From the NCBI GenBank assembly GCA_041319085.1, contig CP101033.1, positions 1,824,501 through 1,888,500 of the forward strand: a stretch of 64,000 bases of DNA, written 5' to 3'. The position numbers and the translations under genes were made by a program. Within the stretch, counting starts at the first letter, position 1. Each line of letters begins with the position of its first letter. This DNA is from Aeromonas veronii. GTDB taxonomy: Bacteria; Pseudomonadota; Gammaproteobacteria; Enterobacterales; Aeromonadaceae. Positions 60,196 through 64,000 of the stretch are shown here, in pieces. The notes under the pieces are model-generated. The model worked only from the letters and a program-made list of their open reading frames with translations. It was not told where the DNA came from and ran no database searches.

Positions 60196-61863
60196 TCAGT
60201 GGGAGGTGGCGCCAGAGGCACCCAGCCCGGTCTGGGAGCGAACAAACTGCGGCAGGAACTTGGCATGCTCGTCAGCGGCGTTCTGGGAGCTGTCGGTGAT
60301 GGAGAAGAACCAGATACCGGCGAAGGCCAAGCCCATGGAGAAGAGGGCAGGGTATTCGTAGGGGAAAATAGCCTGGGCATGGCCCAGCACTTTCACCCAC
60401 ACGGTCGGGCCCAGAATCATCAGAGTCACCGCGCTCACCAATCCCAGCCAGCCACCGTAGACGGCGCCACGGGTGGTCAGGCGTGACCAGAACATGGAGA
60501 GGAACAGCACCGGGAAGTTGCAGCTGGCGGCGATGGAGAAGGCCAGACCCACCATGAAGGCGATGTTCTGCTTCTCGAACAGGATCCCCAGACCAATGGC
60601 CACCACACCCAGCACCAAGGTGGTCATCTTGGAGACGCGCAGTTCATCGGTCTCGTTGGCCTTGCCCTTCTTCAGCACGCTGGCATAGAGGTCATGGGAG
60701 ACCGCAGAGGCACCCGCCAGGGTCAATCCGGCAACGACCGCCAGAATGGTGGCAAACGCTACGGCAGAGATGAAGCCGAGGAACAGGCTGCCACCCACCG
60801 CATTGGCCAGATGAACAGCGGCCATGTTGGTGCCGCCCAGCAGGGCGCCGGTGGCGTCTTTGAAGGCCGGATTGGTACTGACCAGCAGGATGGCGCCAAA
60901 GCCAATGATGAAGGTGAGGATGTAGAAGTAACCGATAAAGCCGGTGGCGTAGAACACAGATTTACGCGCTTCCTTGGCGTCACTCACGGTGAAGAAACGC
61001 ATCAGGATATGGGGCAGACCGGCGGTACCGAACATCAATGCCAGACCGAGCGAGATGGCGGAGACGGGGTCAGCGACCAGACCACCCGGGCTCATGATGG
61101 CGATCCCTTTCTCGTGCACCTTGACCGCTTCGCTAAACAGGGCGCCGATATCGAAGTTGACCGATTTCATGACCATGATGGCCATGAAACTGGCACCGGA
61201 GAGCAGCATCACAGCCTTGATGATCTGCACCCAGGTGGTGGCCAGCATGCCGCCAAACAGCACGTAGAGCACCATCAGGATACCGACCAGCACCACGGCC
61301 ACATGGTATTGCAGGCCAAACAGCAGCTCGATCAGCTTGCCGGCACCGACCATCTGGGCGATCAGGTAGAGGGCGACCACCACCAGTGAACCGCAGGCGG
61401 AGAGGGTGCGCACTTCAGTCTGCTTGAGGCGATAGGAGGCGACATCAGCGAAGGTGTATTTGCCGAGGTTGCGCAGCCGCTCCGCGATCAGGAACAGAAT
61501 GATGGGCCAGCCCACCAGAAAACCGATGGAGTAAATCAGGCCATCGTAGCCGGAGGTGTAGACCAGCGCGGAGATCCCGAGGAAGGAGGCAGCGGACATA
61601 TAGTCACCGGCGATGGCCAGACCATTCTGGAAACCGGTGATACGGCCACCAGCCGCATAGTAGTCGGAAGCCGAGCGGTTGCGCTTGGAGGCCCAGTAGG
61701 TGATGAACAGGGTGGCTGCCACAAAGACCACAAACATCACGATGGCCGACACATTGAGGGGTTGACGTTGTACCTCGCCGGTCAGTGCATCTGCTGCCAG
61801 CAGGGGGGAGGAGGCCAGTGAGGCCAACAGCAGCCACTTGCCTTTGATGCTTTTTGCGCTCAT
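60196..61863 (-). CDS. actP: Acetate permease ActP
   Basis: This sodium:solute symporter (555 aa) imports acetate and other short monocarboxylates. It has an N-terminal signal-like segment (LLAADA near residue 22) and about 13 helices, with [25 protein letters not shown] typical of ActP. It overlaps yjcH by 4 bases, suggesting coupled translation. acs, which often precedes this pair, is not in the window. Confidence 0.95.
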   Translation of the reverse strand: MSAKSIKGKWLLLASLASSPLLAADALTGEVQRQPLNVSAIVMFVVFVAATLFITYWASKRNRSASDYYAAGGRITGFQNGLAIAGDYMSAASFLGISALVYTSGYDGLIYSIGFLVGWPIILFLIAERLRNLGKYTFADVASYRLKQTEVRTLSACGSLVVVALYLIAQMVGAGKLIELLFGLQYHVAVVLVGILMVLYVLFGGMLATTWVQIIKAVMLLSGASFMAIMVMKSVNFDIGALFSEAVKVHEKGIAIMSPGGLVADPVSAISLGLALMFGTAGLPHILMRFFTVSDAKEARKSVFYATGFIGYFYILTFIIGFGAILLVSTNPAFKDATGALLGGTNMAAVHLANAVGGSLFLGFISAVAFATILAVVAGLTLAGASAVSHDLYASVLKKGKANETDELRVSKMTTLVLGVVAIGLGILFEKQNIAFMVGLAFSIAASCNFPVLFLSMFWSRLTTRGAVYGGWLGLVSAVTLMILGPTVWVKVLGHAQAIFPYEYPALFSMGLAFAGIWFFSITDSSQNAADEHAKFLPQFVRSQTGLGASGATSH

Positions 61864-62171
61864 GACAGTACTCCCTTGAGGATCTTCTGATTCAGCTCGT
61901 CAAACTCGCCGTTGGCCCGAAACACATAGATGCCGGTCAGCACGAAAGAGGAGAGGATCAGTCCCACCCCGACCGGAATGCCACGGGTGACGGTGGTGCT
62001 GTCACTGAGCGGGGTGCCCAGCCAACCGGGGGCAAAGGCGATGAGCAGAATAAACGCCAGGTAGAGTCCCAGCATCAGAGCCGAGAGGGCCCAGGCAAAA
62101 CGCTGGCGCTTGGCGACCAGCTCCTGGAAGTTGGGATCTTGCTGGATCCTCAGGTAGCTTTGCTGTTCCAT
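61860..62171 (-). CDS. yjcH: DUF485 membrane protein YjcH
   Basis: This 103-residue protein has two hydrophobic helices ([22 protein letters not shown] and [20 protein letters not shown]), and RANGEFDEL between the second helix and the C-terminus, the DUF485 layout. It is the usual companion of actP. GGAG nine bases upstream supports ATG 62171. Its exact role is unknown. Confidence 0.9.
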   Translation of the reverse strand: MEQQSYLRIQQDPNFQELVAKRQRFAWALSALMLGLYLAFILLIAFAPGWLGTPLSDSTTVTRGIPVGVGLILSSFVLTGIYVFRANGEFDELNQKILKGVLS

Positions 62172-62276
62172 TGCAGTTCTCCATGACATGAGTGTCAGCG
62201 GTGGATGGGGTAACCCCGACGAGCAGGGGATCTGCTCATGTAAGCAAAATGTGAATTAAATGTTATTTGTGGGCAA

Positions 62277-62903
62277 TTAGACTTTGGGATAAGCCAGCGG
62301 CGAGCCGCAGGTCAGGCGCAGATAGATGAGCGCGGCCGTGGTGGCATCGGCAAGGGCATCGTGGGCGGGCAGGGGGGGCAGTTCAAGATGGCTGCAGATG
62401 GCACTCAAGTGCAGGTCGATGGCCGCATCGGGATAGCGGCGATAGAGGTGGTCGTGATAGAGCTGGCTCACCTCTATACCTCGCTGGGGCAGGGTCAATC
62501 CCCACAATTTCTGGCAGGCGAGATTGAGAATACGCAGGTCGTAGGCGATGTGATAGCCCACCAGTTCACGCGGGCCGATAAAGGTCAGAAGTAAGCGCAG
62601 CGCCGCCTCCAGCGTCATCCCCTGTTGCAGATCCTGATGGCGCAGACCGTGGATCACCACCGATTGGCCGGTCAGGCTGGCCGGTGGCTGCACCTTGATG
62701 GCGAGTGCCTCGCCAGTCAGCAGCCGTTTACCCTGAATGCGCACCGCCCCGATGGAGACGATCTCGGCCTGCTCGGGATCAAGACTGGTGGTCTCGAAAT
62801 CGAGGGCGATCCGTTCATCTTTCGGTGGGGTGGCAAAGAGCGGTGCGAACTCGCCAGTTCGGAACGCACGGCCATACCAGTAGCGTCGAGCGCGGCTCAA
62901 CAT
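62277..62903 (-). CDS. DnaQ-like 3'-5' exonuclease
   Basis: This 208-residue protein has an epsilon/DnaQ-type DEDDh exonuclease domain: ALDFETTSL (Exo I), GYHIAYDLRIL (Exo II) and HDALADATTAAL (Exo III). It may trim DNA or RNA ends; the substrate is not known. It follows the DUF294 gene by 2 bases and lies upstream of yjcH-actP, a recurrent neighbourhood. A start at 62939 would add 12 residues overlapping the previous gene. Confidence 0.87.
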   Translation of the reverse strand: MLSRARRYWYGRAFRTGEFAPLFATPPKDERIALDFETTSLDPEQAEIVSIGAVRIQGKRLLTGEALAIKVQPPASLTGQSVVIHGLRHQDLQQGMTLEAALRLLLTFIGPRELVGYHIAYDLRILNLACQKLWGLTLPQRGIEVSQLYHDHLYRRYPDAAIDLHLSAICSHLELPPLPAHDALADATTAALIYLRLTCGSPLAYPKV

Positions 62904-62905
62904 GG

Positions 62906-64000
62906 CTATTGTCTCAGACGAAAGTGCAAGGTGAGCCACTGCTGGAATTTCTTCACCTGATGCAGCGCCTGGCGCAGCAGATCCCGCTCGCTGTGGCTGA
63001 GATCCTGTGTCTGCACCCGGCTGTTGCCGCCCTTGAGTTGGCTGCGCAGCCTCAGCCGGATAAAGAGCCGGAACGCCTCCGCCAGATTGCTGCCATAGTC
63101 GGCACTGAGCCGCTCGGCGGCCACCAGTGCATCGATACGCCCCAGGGTCGAGGTCTCCAGTATGCCCCCTTCAAGGGCCAGCATACGGATGCCATGTACC
63201 AGCGGGAACAGGCCGCCCCGTTTCAGATCCAGCCCTTCCGGTGGCTGCTCCAGCCGGCCAAACAGGGTGAGCGGGGCATGGAAGGCCACCGCCGGTCGCA
63301 CCATCTCCGCCAGCAGATCCCGCCTGTCCGCCAACTGCTCGCGCAGCGCTCTGGCAACCGGCAGATGGAGCTGACGGTCCCCTGCTATGGGGTGAGCATC
63401 GGCCAGGGTGGCGAGCCACAGCAGCTCATCCTCCTTTGCCGTGGTGCAGGCGCTGGCAATGGCGCTTTGCCACTCGCTGCCCGTTTTCACCCAGGCCGGA
63501 TTGTTCACCATTACCAGCCCGGGGCAGAGCGGGTAGCCGAGCCGCTCCAGCAGGTTGCTGAAGGCCGCCAGATCGGCCTCTTGGGTGGGCCATGCCAGCC
63601 CCTCTGGCAGGATCAGGGCGTTGTCCTGGTCGGTTTTGAGGAGCTGCTCGCCGCGCCCCTCCGAGCCCAGCATCAACAGACAGACGTTATCCTGCACCTC
63701 GGGGGGGATCACCAGCGCAAAGGCTTTGGCGATCAGCTGTTCGTTGATGGTGGCGATCAGCTTCATCAAAAAGGCGGTGTGGATCCCCTGGGCAAACAGC
63801 GAACGGGTCAATTGTTGCTGTTCGCGGGCCACCGCCTCCAGTGCCGGCAGGCTGTCGGCGCGGGCGATGCGCAGGGTCAGCACGTGGGAGTGGGTCGAGA
63901 AAAGCCCCAACACCTGAGTCAGTTGCAAGATGCCAGCCACCTCGTTGCCACGCCACACCACCAGTCGCTTGATGCGATGGCGGGTCATCAGCAACAGGGC
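62906..64000 (-). CDS. DUF294 putative nucleotidyltransferase with CBS domain (5' end missing)
   Basis: The C-terminal part is shown: it begins inside a CBS domain (MLMTRHRIKRLVVW) and continues into a GlnD-like nucleotidyltransferase domain with GSEGRGEQLLKTDQDNAL, the GS..DxD catalytic motif, and a DUF294 C-terminal region. Related proteins carry cyclic-nucleotide-binding and CBS domains ahead; those would be beyond base 64000. The substrate is unknown. The exonuclease gene follows almost immediately. Confidence 0.85.
   Translation of the reverse strand, partial: ALLLMTRHRIKRLVVWRGNEVAGILQLTQVLGLFSTHSHVLTLRIARADSLPALEAVAREQQQLTRSLFAQGIHTAFLMKLIATINEQLIAKAFALVIPPEVQDNVCLLMLGSEGRGEQLLKTDQDNALILPEGLAWPTQEADLAAFSNLLERLGYPLCPGLVMVNNPAWVKTGSEWQSAIASACTTAKEDELLWLATLADAHPIAGDRQLHLPVARALREQLADRRDLLAEMVRPAVAFHAPLTLFGRLEQPPEGLDLKRGGLFPLVHGIRMLALEGGILETSTLGRIDALVAAERLSADYGSNLAEAFRLFIRLRLRSQLKGGNSRVQTQDLSHSERDLLRQALHQVKKFQQWLTLHFRLRQ

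Overview
The window is a GC-rich, densely coded stretch of gammaproteobacterial chromosome. Protein identities (YcaO, FocA/PflB, ThiC, YdhF, DedD, YbiT, ClpPX-Lon-HupB-PpiD, Mfd-LolCDE and a PilZ-type gene between them, as in Vibrio) and gene order point to an Aeromonas-like member of the Aeromonadales. That assignment is inference from remembered family sequences; no search was run. No prophage, CRISPR array, integron or defence island is visible. It is mostly housekeeping and core-metabolic DNA with a few scars: one frameshifted permease, one decayed IS110-type fragment, intergenic repeat-like DNA, and one heptanucleotide tandem repeat.

Layout. 0.1-1.6 kb: a GH1 6-phospho-beta-glycosidase. 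1.7-7.1 kb: ycaO, then focA-pflB behind a well-placed FNR-type promoter. 7.2-7.7 kb: ycgN, followed by about 450 bp of gene-free but highly structured DNA. 8.1-15.3 kb: a thiamine operon, thiC-thiDE-thiF-thiS-thiG-thiH, led by a TPP riboswitch. 15.5 kb: tRNA-Ser(GGA). 15.8-21.8 kb (minus strand): a polar amino-acid ABC transporter cluster overlapping mepA, followed by lemA and two TPM-domain genes. 22-32 kb: a two-TM hypothetical, an RRM protein with a structured leader, ydhF, a Na+/H+ antiporter-family gene, rnt, pgpB, pdxB, asd, fimV. 32.5-37 kb: truA, accD, folC, dedD, ybjQ. 37-44 kb: IS110 remnant abutting oppA, fbp, mfd. 44-49 kb: plzB-like gene, lolC-lolD-lolE, yfbR, yccF. 49.7-58.2 kb: tig-clpP-clpX-lon-hupB-ppiD protein-quality-control block. 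58.4-64 kb (minus strand): ybiT, actP-yjcH, a DnaQ-like exonuclease and a DUF294/CBS nucleotidyltransferase that runs off the end.

How it works together: focA/pflB serve anaerobic pyruvate-formate metabolism. The thi operon makes both thiamine halves and joins them, with feedback through the TPP riboswitch. The minus-strand transporter genes overlap each other and mepA so tightly that translational coupling is likely. tig/clpPX/lon/hupB/ppiD form the conserved folding and proteolysis block, with a sigma32-like promoter ahead of lon. actP-yjcH handle acetate uptake. I found no convincing previously undescribed system. The most useful second looks are the structured element before thiC, the frameshifted permease in the mepA cluster, the repeat-like insertion in thiH, and the RRM gene leader.
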